The translations under genes were made by a program, and so were the position numbers. The notes below the pieces were generated by a model, which was given only the letters and a program-made list of their open reading frames with translations, searched no databases and was not told where the DNA came from. From the NCBI GenBank assembly GCA_003439945.1, contig QVRM01001115.1:186001-250000 (forward strand): a stretch of 64,000 nt of DNA, in the 5' to 3' direction. Positions 35,326 to 45,895 of the stretch are shown here, piece by piece. Origin of the DNA: Dermanyssus gallinae. Lineage: Eukaryota; Arthropoda; Arachnida; Mesostigmata; Dermanyssidae. The stretch's first letter is position 1; each line of letters opens with the position of its first letter.

Positions 35326-35331
<6 letters not shown>
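34754..35331 (+). mobile_element. Inverted-repeat element, half-size copy (element A)
   Basis: This 578-bp element starts AGGGTGTTGCAGAA and ends with its complement (35317-35330). The terminal repeats extend imperfectly to about 36 bp (34754-34789 with 35296-35331; both sides share ATAATAGATATAG). TA dinucleotides flank it and a (TA)n tract abuts the right end. After the left terminal repeat it enters directly the sequence that forms the centre of the long foldback at 40168-41222 (TGACGCGCTGCGGCTGTCGC), and then follows the right arm of that element to the end. It is therefore one arm plus centre, with nearly all of the other arm missing. Overlapping open frames of 105-107 codons on both strands match no family I know. 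A Tc1/mariner-type non-autonomous element is my inference from the TA context. Confidence 0.85.

Positions 35332-35358
<27 letters not shown>
35331..35358. repeat. (TA)n tract at end of element A
   Basis: Pure TA of about 28 bases starts exactly where the right terminal repeat of element A finishes, so the insertion target was probably a TA repeat. Confidence 0.9.
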
Positions 35359-35359
<1 letters not shown>

Positions 35360-35361
<2 letters not shown>

Positions 35362-37325
35362 GAATTTCTGTCAATCAGAACGCGTCTGATAAATATTATT
35401 AGAGTTACCCCAGTAAAAACAATAGCCGGCATATCAAAGCGCAGAAGACCTTTGGTTCTAGGAGAAGGCATTCGACGTCTAATACAGTCATTAGGGCAAA
35501 CAGCTACCGACTAGTAGCCCACGTTAAACCTTTAACGTGATCATCCTATCTTCCTTTTTCGACTTCAAAGAAGCCTCTCTCTCCTCTAGGAGCATCGGGA
35601 AACAAATGTTCACTTGGCAGCAAAGCTGGCAACGGTGCGGGAATCTATTTCAATGGCTTAATAAATAGTGGTTTCGCCATAGATAAAAAAAATCCTGCAT
35701 TAATCACATATAAAATATATATTACTAAGCTTAACTTCGTTTTCATTATATACGTTCATGTCTAAACTCTCAGATGAGCACGTATTTAGACACATTCAAA
35801 AATGACTCGGATATGGCTATTGTGGCCTCTAAAGGATATGCGTCCTGCCGGATTTAAATCGCGCATCCTTGCGTCAGAGTCACTAGCTGCCACATAATTT
35901 TGTTAAGTCGACAAATTATTATTATTATTATTAGAATTGTGAGGTACAGATAATGGGATAATGCGAAGAAACTGGCGGGCCACTTGACTAGAGCAGCACG
36001 TGGCTAGCCCTCGGAATCGCTGGCTTGGCCCTGGCAAGATAATGTTTTGCAAAGTTTGCAGTTACTAAGTCAAACGTGATAATGTCAAAATATTATGATG
36101 ATTTGAATTTCCATCACCACCATCATCATCATCGTTATTGTTATTGTTATAGCTGTTACTAACATTACGAGTGGTCTGCTGCCATCTGATAATGGCATGA
36201 CATTGATGGAGAGCTCGGAGCTTCGTTGGCGAGTGGAGGAGAGCTTGCTGCCCTTGTTCATCGCTACTGTTCGTCGCTATAGCGGGGAGGCCGCGGACAC
36301 TTGTCGGCAGAGGAACCCACCCACTACTTGCTTGGCTTGATGCCAATTTGGTTGCCATCTTCTGCGAGCAGAGAGAATCTTCCTCCTGCTGTAGTTTCTA
36401 GTGTTGTTGTTGCTGCTGTTGTTGCTCCTCCTCTCGTTGTTACGAATCATCCATTCATTTGTCTGTCGTTCCATTGGAGGGGGACGTGAATGACACATGC
36501 ATTTCTGCTTGCGTGATACGCAGCCTATCGATGCCATCGGCAGCGGCCATACAGTGTTGCATCGACTTGCATAACGGCTCTGCTTTATCTTCTCGCCCTT
36601 CTGTTTCCTATTTCCCTATATGTCTCGGTGTTCTCGTGCCTCTTTTGTCTGGTCTCCACTCCGAAACTAGAGCTATCCAGCAAAGTTCTCGACAGTGGTG
36701 TACACAGTGTCACGCGTCGCTTTCAGACGAAGAAGGTGAAAGCAATTCATAAATCGTAGAGCAAACTGTTGCAAATCTCGTCCACCATTCTGTGCGTCAT
36801 ACGTTTCACGCACTCATATCGCTGTTGCCATACCCAGTTCTTAATTATCTCCCGTTAGTTGCGGTGTTTCAAGTGCAGTCAATTGAATCTCAGGTTCTGA
36901 ATGCTCGAGTAGCGATCCATCCTCCAACACCGAAACATGCAACAAAAGAAGGTATGTTTCTGTTGGGTAGATTAAATTAGAAGTAATTCTCCATTCAGTA
37001 TATAGTTTTACTAAATATGCTTCGCGCTAAATGGTCTTGCTAAGGTCCACAGATTGCCAGTAAATAGCGAAAAATAAAGAATAGAGACATAACGACCCTT
37101 CTTTATGACAACGCTTGGCCACACATTACAAGCTTAAGAAGTTGCAGGAAGTGCGGTTACGAAGATCTTATTAATTACTACAGTTGCTACTATAATACCT
37201 GAATATATATTATACGCAATGATATAAAAATGATTTTAAAGAGTCAAAACTTTAATTAACGAGTTAATAGCAAGGGCCATCTGCTATTGTTGGAGTCTGT
37301 CTGTTCACTAGTAAATAGATTTTCA
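35360..37325. other. No recognised gene
   Basis: AT-rich DNA to about 36060, with a short ATT repeat at 35916-35933, then GC-balanced sequence with GTT/GCT triplets (36390-36425), then AT-rich again. Frames of up to 97 codons (36459-36752) have no motif I recognise. Confidence 0.45.
35828..35898 (-). repeat. Possible tRNA-like remnant
   Basis: On the minus strand GTGGCAGCTAGTGACTC (complement near 35880-35896) resembles an A box, and GATTTAAATCC about 35 bases later is a weak B-box match. This spacing fits a polymerase III promoter remnant of a SINE. There is no second copy and the match is weak. Confidence 0.22.
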
Positions 37326-37329
37326 CTGG

Positions 37330-37482
37330 TACCGGCATGGTTTAGGGGGCTGATGCCATGCTGTCATGGTTATCATATATCCGTGTGTCGCAGGTTCGAT
37401 TTTTCTTGTCTTTGAGCGGTACTCATTGATCATAGATGAAAAAATATACCACGGAGAATCAGCCACTATGCTGCCACAAGGT
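37330..37482 (+). repeat. tRNA-derived SINE, family 1 copy B
   Basis: This is homologous to copies at 11028-11240 and 58800-59022. The head contains GGCATGGTTTAGGGGGCTGA and a B box CAGGTTCGATTT (37391-37402). The body carries GCGGTACTCATTGATCATAG, ATATACCACGGAGAATCAGC and ATGCTGCCACAAGG (37468-37481). Similarity to copy A is clearly below identity, so the insertions are old or derive from different source genes. No tail or target duplication was resolved. Confidence 0.75.
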
Positions 37483-37489
37483 GTGTTGG

Positions 37490-38215
37490 CAAACTACATA
37501 AATATGTTAACAACTCATATCCGTTTTTGCTACCACTCAAAACGCCTCTGAACTAAAACGATGATATGTGTATGCAGGTATACATGTCAAACAAATAATT
37601 AATCCAACTATCACACTAAACGTATTTCAATTTAAACAGCGCTGCTCTTTGCAAAGCCGACACCTACAAACGCTATTTGCGTGAACTTATGTTTCTTCAA
37701 TAGCACAACTCACTCAGTGCCTCGGTGGCGAAATTTTGTACTGTCTGCGTAAATAACTATGGCTCGTTCGATTTCGTAGTGGAACATTTGACTCACGCAC
37801 TGGAATTAGTCACTACCTCTGATCTCCCAAATTCATCGTAATTTCTTTCATGAAACGGTAAAGAGCGAGCGGATGCCTAAAGCTTGATTTGCCAACAGGG
37901 TTATGACATTCGGTCCCTCTTAAAAGAAGAAAGAAGAAAAAAAAATGTGCTTGGATGTTCATTTGTACGTAGTCTATATTGGCTTTATCAAGACCTGACA
38001 AAGCATTTCGTCATATGCTAGTTGAATCGTTCTAACAGTCCCTTGTAGGGGGTTATCTGCTTAGTGTAATAGCATATTTATTTGACGACAACACTTTATT
38101 GGAAGATTGCTAAATAAAAACAGCCGCTATATAAGCTTAGTGTATTGTAAACAAGGAAAAATGTAGGAACTCTACAGAGAGAGCCGCTAAGCTGCGTTTC
38201 GTTTGCCGTTCCTCT
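37490..38215. other. No recognised gene
   Basis: AT-rich unique sequence between a SINE and the copia-like fragment. Short open frames only. Confidence 0.5.
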
Positions 38216-38219
38216 CGCT

Positions 38220-38333
38220 GACTTTGTTGTCTACGTCCGACAGAAGTACCACAGTGCCGTGGTAATGATGTATGTGGATGATATCGTGGTTGCACATCGC
38301 AACATAGATACCACTAAGCGTTCCCTACCTTGA
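38220..38333 (+). pseudogene. Possible copia-type reverse transcriptase fragment
   Basis: An open stretch of 37 codons ends in TGA. It contains VVYVRQ, then a hydrophobic run and YVDDIVVAHRN, with the YVDD codons at 38271-38282. YVDD with a preceding VYVR-like block about 12 residues upstream is the arrangement in the reverse transcriptase of Ty1/copia LTR retrotransposons, where the two Asp residues bind catalytic metal. Downstream, after a frameshift, LKGLKMNF loosely recalls the block that follows in that family. Only this short piece is recognisable. No LTR, integrase or primer site was seen. Chance occurrence is less likely but possible. Confidence 0.5.
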
Positions 38334-38339
38334 AGGGAC

Positions 38340-38817
38340 TTAAGATGAACTTCAGGAAGATCGAAACTATGACATTGAAGCGTAGATGTCGATTGGCTAC
38401 CCGTGATGTTAGATGCTGCAAAGCCCAACCGTAAAATTTTATTTATATATATAAAATGTTTGCGCACTGGCGTGACAGGCATGACATTTCACCCTACCGG
38501 CGCTGTGTAGGACTTGGCCCCGACGGCTGGACCTTGTTTCGCTGCGTTCCATGTCCACTAAACACACTTTCCCCCTTAAGTTTCACACTATCTGGATAAC
38601 TGTTTAATTGTACTACGGGCTGAAAGACGCTGTGGCGGGTGCCAATCGGATCAAATGGCCGCGGTCACCCGCGCGTTCCCCACACCATCCGACGCGCTTC
38701 GCCCATTAACTTGTGAACCCGGTCCTTTGTAAGCAGTGTCGTCTTCCTACTTTAGAAAGGGAGGGAGAGAGAGTGCGAGAGTTGTCGAAGCTGCGCTGTT
38801 GCAATATTGGCCGTTCT

Positions 38818-38860
<43 letters not shown>

Positions 38861-40115
38861 GAACTGCATCCATTCGTCGAGTGAGGAGTGTTGTTCCTTT
38901 CATCAGCTTCTAGACATATTGCAAAAAAACAGTGATTAGCGCAAACACCGTGCTACGAATGAATGAAGGGGAGTATAATTTCAACTAGTTAACATAATAA
39001 GTTTACGTAAAAACGCTGAAAACTTTGTATCTCAATTGACAAATTATACGGCTGATGTGGTGGTGTCTACAGAATCTCATGTGCACACTGCTTCCAGCAG
39101 TCACATTATATTATCGTGTCATATGTTCAACGTGCGCATTAAAGTATATGTCTATTATATCTCTCTGTAATACCTTGGCCCTCACCCCCCCCCGGATGAC
39201 AAGAGGATGTATGCATTCAACGTTCGGGCTACAGGCCTTAAGTCCCTATTGAAAGCGTGGAGACACATTTTGTACTGAATATGTAGTAAATAAATAATAT
39301 ATATATATATATATATATATCAGACTGTGAGTCAAATAGGTACACACTGATCAGGCCACGAGCCGGTGTCAGAAGGGTCTCGCCGTAATGTCGTTGCTGT
39401 GTCGTTATGCCGTTGTTACTCTTGCTTAGACTGCTATTGCAGTCGGTGTGCGCGCAACGTGGCGCCAGCTGTACACCTGCTTTTCTGCTTTTTCCGTTCG
39501 GCGCAAGTTGGGCCCGTTTGCCTTAAGGCTCCTTTGGCGGTGACGACGACGACAACGCCGACGCCGCGGCTCGCAACGCTGGCCGACCCAAGAGAAGATC
39601 CAAAGCAGACGCGGTGAAAAAAGCGATTTAGCGGAATTAGAACGCAGTCACCCCCCCCCCCCCCCCCCCTATGTCGCTTCGCACAACACTCGCCTCGCAC
39701 TCGCACCGCCGTTTGGCCCCTGACGCGGCCTGTCCCCAGCGTTCAGCCCGGGGAGCTGAGTCAATTTTCAATTCGAGCGAGGATACATACCTTCAAGTGG
39801 CAGGCGGCAAGTGGAAGGCAAGACGCAACAACGACGCACAGTATTGAGCCCAGAGGGACATTGACGTCAACATCAGCAACAACGACAGCAGCTGACGTTG
39901 TCGTCCAAGCCTGCAGCCGAGTCTGCAGCCTCTCGGTCGGCTGGGCGAACGAGATCGATCTGGCTCTCTGACCTGCCGGCCGTGACAAATGTAAATTGAG
40001 CCACTTTACGCGGCGTAAGGCCGCTGCGGGCGCAATGTCTTTGTTATTAAAAGAATTCTATTTTTTTAATAATTTGTAGTTATATAAATTTAAAAAAAAT
40101 ATATGCAAATTAAAA

Positions 40116-40118
<3 letters not shown>
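38340..40118. other. No recognised gene; (TA)n and C-run
   Basis: (TA)n tracts lie at 38819-38856 and 39297-39320, and a run of 19 C at 39651-39669. The GC-rich part (39360-40040) contains a 90-codon minus-strand frame formed partly by that C-run and GTC triplets. A short GC-rich island at 38500-38700 is unassigned. Confidence 0.45.

Positions 40119-40147
<29 letters not shown>
40119..40147. repeat. (TA)n left of element B
   Basis: Pure TA followed by CATACATA, ending about 20 bases before the left terminal repeat of element B. Confidence 0.88.
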
Positions 40148-40151
<4 letters not shown>

Positions 40152-40167
40152 CATAATTTCCTATTAA

Positions 40168-41222
40168 GTGGGTATGGTTTCAGGAATATTTGAAGCGCGA
40201 TATGTGGAATTGTAGAGCTCGTTAAAGTAAATGTTTTTTGCAATGGAACATAGTCTCTGAGAAGTCTTGTTTCGGAGTGAGAGTGAAACTACTACAATTT
40301 GTGACACTGGTGTTTTTGCTCGACATAGGAGCACAAAATGTGCAATGGCGAGGCAACTAGTCCTTCTATACAGAAACCGTCGTGTTTGTGAGAAAATCCT
40401 GTTTCTTCTGAAGAGCATATAAGGCCGCCCAGAAGATGCGACATGGTCGCTTAGAAGAGAATTCGCCAAAAATGAAGTAGTTTATTAGCTTTCACGCCAA
40501 ATACCTCAAACTCATTACCCTACGCCCACTCGGCGACTCAAAAATAACATATTCAGGCACGCGTGGTACCAAATCTATGTCATGCGAGCTGTGGTTGCGG
40601 AGTGATGACGATTTTCAGAGAACATATCGAGATTAAGTGCATAAAAAATGACGCGCTGCGGCTGTCGCGCGACACGTCGGCAGTAGTGCACGTCGCCACA
40701 CAGTCATTTTACATGCACTTAATCTGGACATGCCCTCCGAAAAATCGTAATTACTCCGCAACCACAGCTCGCATTGACATAGATTTGGTATCAAAATGAT
40801 CGTCATGAATGTGTTAGTTTGCCCGAATCTGTTAGTTTTGAGCGCTGAGTGGTCGTAGGATAATGATTTTGAGGTATTTGGCGTGAAAGCTAATGCTCGG
40901 CGTGAACTTCATTTTTTGCGAATTCTCTTCTAAGCGATCATGCCGCATCTTCCGACCGGCCTTATATATGTTCTTCAGAAGAAGTAAAATTTTCTCGCGA
41001 ATACGATGGTGTGCTTAGTTTCTGTACAGAAGGACTAGTTACCTTATCATTGCACATTTTGTGCTCCTATGTCGGGCAAAAACACCAATGTCACAAACTG
41101 TAGTGATATCCCTCTCACTCCGAAACAAGACCTCTCAGAGACTATGTTCTATTGGAAAAACATCTGTTTTAACGAGCTCTACAACTCCATATATCGCGCT
41201 TCAAATATTCTGAAACACCCTG
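40168..41222. mobile_element. Long-inverted-repeat foldback element, ~1.05 kb (element B)
   Basis: Two arms of roughly 475 and 510 bp (40168-40642 and 40713-41222) are inverted copies of each other across their whole length with scattered mismatches and indels. Matching landmarks in the two arms: GAATATTTGAAGCGCGATAT (from 40184) and its complement near 41193-41211; CATAGTCTCTGAGAAGTCTT (40248) and its complement near 41129-41148; GATTAAGTGCAT (40631-40642) and ATGCACTTAATC (40713-40724). The short central loop contains TGACGCGCTGCGGCTGTCGC. The right end reads as the complement of CAGGGTGTTTCAGAATA and abuts TATATA; the left end is degraded. A related half-size element lies at 34754-35331. 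No transposase is recognisable; open frames are short. A transcript across it would fold into a long double strand. Confidence 0.85.
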
Positions 41223-41342
41223 TATATACATTATATATATATAAAAAAAAATTGAAACTTACAATAAATACTCTTACACCATGTACAATGGATGATACTA
41301 TTGCTATAATTTTGCAAGTTGATTTTAGGGTCCTATGTCGGC

Positions 41343-41373
<31 letters not shown>

Positions 41374-41722
41374 TATATTACACATTCTTTTGCTTAACTA
41401 AAATGCTGCTCGCACAGAATCGCCGGCCTATGCATACATACGCATACTTTTATTATATATATTTTTATTAAAAAAAAAAAAACAGATGAATATTGTGCTA
41501 GCGTGCACAACCTGCTTCAAACAGGGTGTAGGCTGTGTGTACCATGAAGAAAGCGACGCATATGTCCAGCGGCTAATGTTGAACCGTGCGTGTTTAGCAG
41601 GGCCCGATGCTGTTAGCTTGTACAGCACAGCAATACAAATCGGAGTGTTTTCCTGGTTCCTGGATATCATGTTCATGTGAACGGTTCACAAGTGTTACCT
41701 TAGATAACCAGTCGGCTTCTAC

Positions 41723-41757
<35 letters not shown>

Positions 41758-41849
41758 ACCAGGTAGACAGTAATTTTGCTAGGTGCGTTTTAGTGTTTAC
41801 TTACACTCATTTCGCAGGATAGACACAAACATGCGCATACGTACATGCA

Positions 41850-41885
<36 letters not shown>

Positions 41886-42364
41886 GAGCAGACACAAGTG
41901 AGTGCAAACATAGGCCCGGACTGTGTTTCTGACGGCTCGTCAGGACTCGTTCACTACAGGGCCTACGGAGGCCATTGCGAGGCTCGTATTTTTCTTCCGC
42001 TATTGCCGTGGTTGCTTGCCGCTGCCGCTGCTGTCGACGTTGTTGTTTGATCAATGCCACGGCAGCCCTGTAGTAGTTAGCTTGTCAGTCTGTAGTTGTT
42101 AATGATGATCATCAAGCTGCAGGTGTGCACCTCATGAGGTCTCGTATGGTCTCATCGTTGTAACAGTAGTAGTAGTTCTCGTTTCGTTGTTGAAGGCTCA
42201 CACGCCCACTTGTTTGTTTGTTCACGCGGCGGCGGCAACATTCGTTCTTCACCCGATGCCATGTGTTGTTGTTCTATTTGTAAAAAGGGCGCACCTGATA
42301 CAGAGAGAGTGCGCGTCAATGTAACGCCCTTTTCACTCGCACCGTGCGCGCCTCCTTCGAGCTC
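41223..42364. other. No recognised gene; several (TA)n tracts
   Basis: (TA)n tracts lie at about 41343-41379, 41720-41757 and 41852-41882, with an A-rich run at 41469-41483. The 64-71-codon frames at 41486-41822 (including TTCFKQGVGCVYHEESDAYV) have ordinary composition, but I recognise no family. Confidence 0.45.
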
Positions 42365-42409
42365 CATATATATATACATATATATGTATATATATATATA
42401 TATATATAT
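42365..42409. repeat. (TA)n at 5' junction of the retrotransposon copy
   Basis: Interrupted TA repeats (with CATA and GTA units) run straight into the truncated 5' end of the retrotransposon fragment at 42411. Confidence 0.9.
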
Positions 42410-42410
42410 C

Positions 42411-42836
42411 TGACTCATTAGCCCCCTCAATGGTCAGTGCAGGAGCGGAACATGCTGGACACGCGTCTGTGTTGGCGGAAGCGAATAACTGCAGAAAGTA
42501 TGCCAGTATCACTTACCCCCACGACGTTCGTCCACTGGCATTCGAGACATTAGGGGGACCTGGCCCGAAAACGCATAAACTTATTCAACGTGTCGGCAAG
42601 ACGCTCAATCGTTTGACAGGGGACACTAGAGCTGTCGAGTACCTGCACCAAAGACTATCGCTGGGCATTCAGCGGGGTAACGCCGCCTCTGTGCGTGGAA
42701 CTCTGCTAGACTAGACACGCTCGAACCTGGAGGATATGTGACGTTTTCACTTGATTTATCCGGTGTACACGTTCATAAGGAGACAATTGTTGCCTCTTGC
42801 ATATAAGCAAATAAAACTGTAAATAAAAAAATATAT
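42411..42836 (+). mobile_element. 5'-truncated non-LTR retrotransposon, 3' end copy
   Basis: The fragment starts inside the same protein block (DSLAPSMVSAG) found in the minus-strand copy at 25442-26250 and continues in one open frame (42430-42714). Blocks are RKYASITYPHDVRPLAFETL, TLGGPGP, LTGDTRAVEYLHQRLSLGIQ and RGNAASVRGTLL, then TAG at 42712-42714. The conserved order matches the other copy, and in my knowledge of animal LINE-like polyproteins this is the extreme C terminus. About 110 bases of 3' untranslated sequence follow, with AATAAA near 42809 and 42822, and an A-rich end that passes into (AT)n. Abrupt 5' truncation and an A-rich 3' end are typical of LINE insertion by target-primed reverse transcription. 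The frame is intact over 95 codons, so this copy is younger than the other. Confidence 0.82.
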
Positions 42837-42839
42837 ATA

Positions 42840-43387
42840 TATATGAATATGCCCTTCTGCTTTTTTCCCTGCTTACCTTTCCATGTCCCGTCGCCCGCTG
42901 CTTCTCTGGTTGAAACGTGCGATCATCCCCACCAGAATTAACCCACCCCCCGCGCCCCCGGCCTGTCGGCGGAACGACAATGACGACGTCGACCGCGATG
43001 ACTATGGCCATGATGAGCATAATGCCATTGCCTGCTACTACGTTTAGCCGGGCGGCCAACGGCACAGCTCTTAACTGAGACAAATCCGTTCCCCGACTGG
43101 GGGGTGACCGGCAAGCGAACCGACCAACCCCCGACCAAGCTAAACATCCACCCAGTGTCTATCCAGTGCCCCCATAGTCCCGTCCTCGAGTAGATCAATG
43201 AGCGGAGCGCGCCGTGCACCTGCCCGCGCGCACTCGTCTGTGAGCGTGCACGCCTATGCGTATTCCGTTTAACCTCATATACAGGTCATATCATCTCTTT
43301 GTATATTTATTGGCGTTGGTACATACCAAGCATGATGCCGCGGGGGGGGGGGTCGTGGGGTAGCTGTAGTAACACTGATCGTGACAG
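42840..43387. other. No recognised gene
   Basis: GC-rich unique sequence with a C-run near 42946 and a G-run near 43340. The minus-strand 125-codon frame 42706-43083 overlaps the retrotransposon 3' end and shows no motif. Confidence 0.45.
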
Positions 43388-43420
43388 TGGTAGTAGTAGT
43401 AGTAGTAGTAGTAGTCGTTG
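43388..43420. repeat. (GTA)n array
   Basis: About ten GTA units, followed by GTC/GTT variants. It contributes the Ser run in the frame 43299-43508. Confidence 0.88.
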
Positions 43421-43642
43421 TTGTCGTAGTGGTACTAATCTTGCCAATGATGCAACTACGGCCGCTGCCATAGTTGCCATAGACTGCCGCTTGCAGCAGG
43501 ATGGCTAGCAGGTTCTCGGATTACTCTCGTCGAGAATGCCGTTAACTTCATAAGTCGCCTTCATCCTGCCTGTGTGTGTGTTTGGCTTCTAGAGCTATGA
43601 CCAGATTTGTGGTCAACGACTGCTACCTAACGGACACACACA

Positions 43643-43644
43643 AC

Positions 43645-43697
<53 letters not shown>
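43643..43697. repeat. (TA)n microsatellite with one G interruption
   Basis: About 55 bases of TA with a single GTA interruption near 43672. An AC-rich stretch follows. Confidence 0.92.
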
Positions 43698-43819
43698 GCA
43701 CGAGTACATATGTACACACTCTAACACACAGACAGACACCCAAGCGGCCACAAAGGCGTGTTGACGCTCATTCATAGAGACGCACACTACGTCGACGTAC
43801 ACTCCTACAAGCGCAAACA

Positions 43820-44028
43820 TACAACAACAAAAACAACGACACAGTCAACAGGACCACAATTCCCCCCCCCCCCCCCCAGTGCTCCACAAACATACGACAA
43901 AACAGTAACACAATCAACAGCACTTTAACCACGACCACAAAAAACAACAACAACAAGAATAACAACAACAATATTAACAACAACGACAAGAACACCTACA
44001 ACAACAACAACAACAACAACAACAAAAA
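43820..44028. repeat. AAC-rich array with embedded C-run
   Basis: AAC units with variants occur on both sides of a run of C at about 43862-43877. The last part (44002-44024) is pure AAC. Reverse frames encode Leu/Val runs. Confidence 0.85.
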
Positions 44029-44389
44029 GCATGCATGCATACATACGAGGATGCATCCGAACACAGGCGGCTATGGCGCGCGGGCTGTCGGGCGGCTGTT
44101 CGGCCGGTCAACCGGCCGTGTCTCTCGTAATTGTGTTAAAAATGGGAGGTTGTGCAAATACCGCCCCTCGGCGACGACGCCGACGACTGGACAACACCGG
44201 GAGGACAATACCCCAACGATGACCGCGGGGGCGATCGTGGACGCCGCCGATGCCCGCCGGACAACGCCGGGGCACGGGCAGAATGCGCGTGCGGGAATAA
44301 ACGTTGATGATGCCCGGCCCGGCCCGTCGTCGGATTGAAGGGGTCAGCTGCATTGGGGCTAGCCCGGGGCCGCAAAGGAACATGAACGC

Positions 44390-44490
44390 TATAACAACAA
44401 CAACCACCACCACAGCAACAACAACAACAACCACTACCACAGCAACAACAACAACAACAGCCACAACAGCAACAACAACGACGGCAGCTG
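44390..44490. repeat. AAC/CCA/GCA trinucleotide array
   Basis: About 100 bases of ACA, ACC and GCA triplets give Thr/Ala runs forward and Val or Cys/Gly runs in reverse. The 131- and 157-codon minus-strand frames over it are artefacts. Confidence 0.85.
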
Positions 44491-44499
44491 CTGCGATGA

Positions 44500-45735
44500 C
44501 CACGGCGACGGGGGAAGGAAGGGGGTGACGATGATGACGACGACGACAGCGAGAGAACGTTTTGTGCCCCCGTAGACATTGAGACAGAGCTACGGTGTAG
44601 GGATTTCATCTACGGGGTACGGCGCCTTTATGGCGGCACCCGCTCCTTCCTTGCCCTGTCTCCCACGTCCGTGGTACCCCCGGCTATGGCTGTGGCGGCG
44701 GCGACGGCGGCGGCGACGCACGGTCGTAATATTCTCATCCTTCCACATTTGTCAGCCTTATCAGCAAAGCAGAGAAGCGCGAGGTTAGTTAACACACACT
44801 GACATGCACAGCCTAGCACATACACTCGTACACAGAGGGGGTACATGCATGCACATATGACGTAAAGCGAAGCATAGAATGGCGCCACCGCACCGCACTG
44901 TGTGGTGTCAACATTGCGAGGAGTCGGGGGGGGGGGGGGCAAGGAGAACGTTGGCAAGAATCTTCTTGTTCACATCATCATCATCGGTATCAGCATCGTG
45001 AGCATCATGTAGTGGTGGTGGTTGTCGGTCGTAGCACTCACTGGTGGTTACGGCAACGACCGAAACGCTGTCGCTGCTGCCGACGACGACGACGACAACG
45101 ACAACGACGTCATCTTGTCAACGAGCTAATTAAGCGCGAGAAGAAAGTCTACACAGCTGCTAACACCCACACATTCCTCAGACGGTAGACCTTCGGCTTC
45201 CAAGGCGGTTAGACCGGCTGGCGGTTAGAGGAATGTATTACACAGACCAGACGGGTTTGTGGCCTTCGTCGTCGTCGTCGTCGTTGAGAGTCCAGTCGTC
45301 AAGGTCTGCTGGATAAGTCAACAACAAATAGGCAGATCGTCATCTGACAAATAGACGAAGAAGCAGCACACAAACGAACGAATGAACGCACTGGCATGCA
45401 TGTTATTGTGTAGCACGTGCTAGCTACTGCATTGGCCCGAGGAAACGTGGGCGGGGGAGTGTCAACATACGGGTTGTTTAGACACTGTCAGTTCGTGTCA
45501 GAGACGTGGGGGTGTCGCGCAGACGACTAAGCCAGGCGCGGGTTCTGCTGTTCAATCTGTCGATCTGTCGGCTTCTATCTTTATAACACCGACTTGACGT
45601 GCTGGAAAAACAGCACTGTGGTGACGTGTAACACGATGGGCAGTGTAAACGAAGCGCGAGATGGAAGAAGGGAAGATATTCAAATATACACCTATGGAAA
45701 AAGGCAGCAATCACACGGAACACCATCAGCAGCAA
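44500..45735. other. No recognised gene; triplet-rich DNA
   Basis: GAC/GAT triplets (44530-44555), GGC triplets (44690-44720), a G-run (44927-44939), and ATC and GTC triplets (44970-45110, 45268-45285). Unique DNA between them shows no motif or exon signature. Confidence 0.45.
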
Positions 45736-45747
45736 AAAGATCTCGAC

Positions 45748-45895
45748 AACGACGACGACAACAACAACAACATGACGACGACGATAATCACAGCAACAAC
45801 AACAACAACAATTTGACGACGACGATTATAACAACAACAGCAACTACAACAACACCAGCAACGACAACAACAACAAAAGCAATAACAACACAGAA
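45748..45895. repeat. AAC/GAC trinucleotide array, about 150 bp
   Basis: Alternating AAC and ACG blocks occur with ATA interruptions. Forward frames read Thr or Asn/Asp runs. Confidence 0.87.

Noticed and set aside
44108..44609. Cys/Gly- and Val-rich minus-strand frames of 131-157 codons
   Set aside because: They arise from triplet arrays and have no domain or splice evidence.
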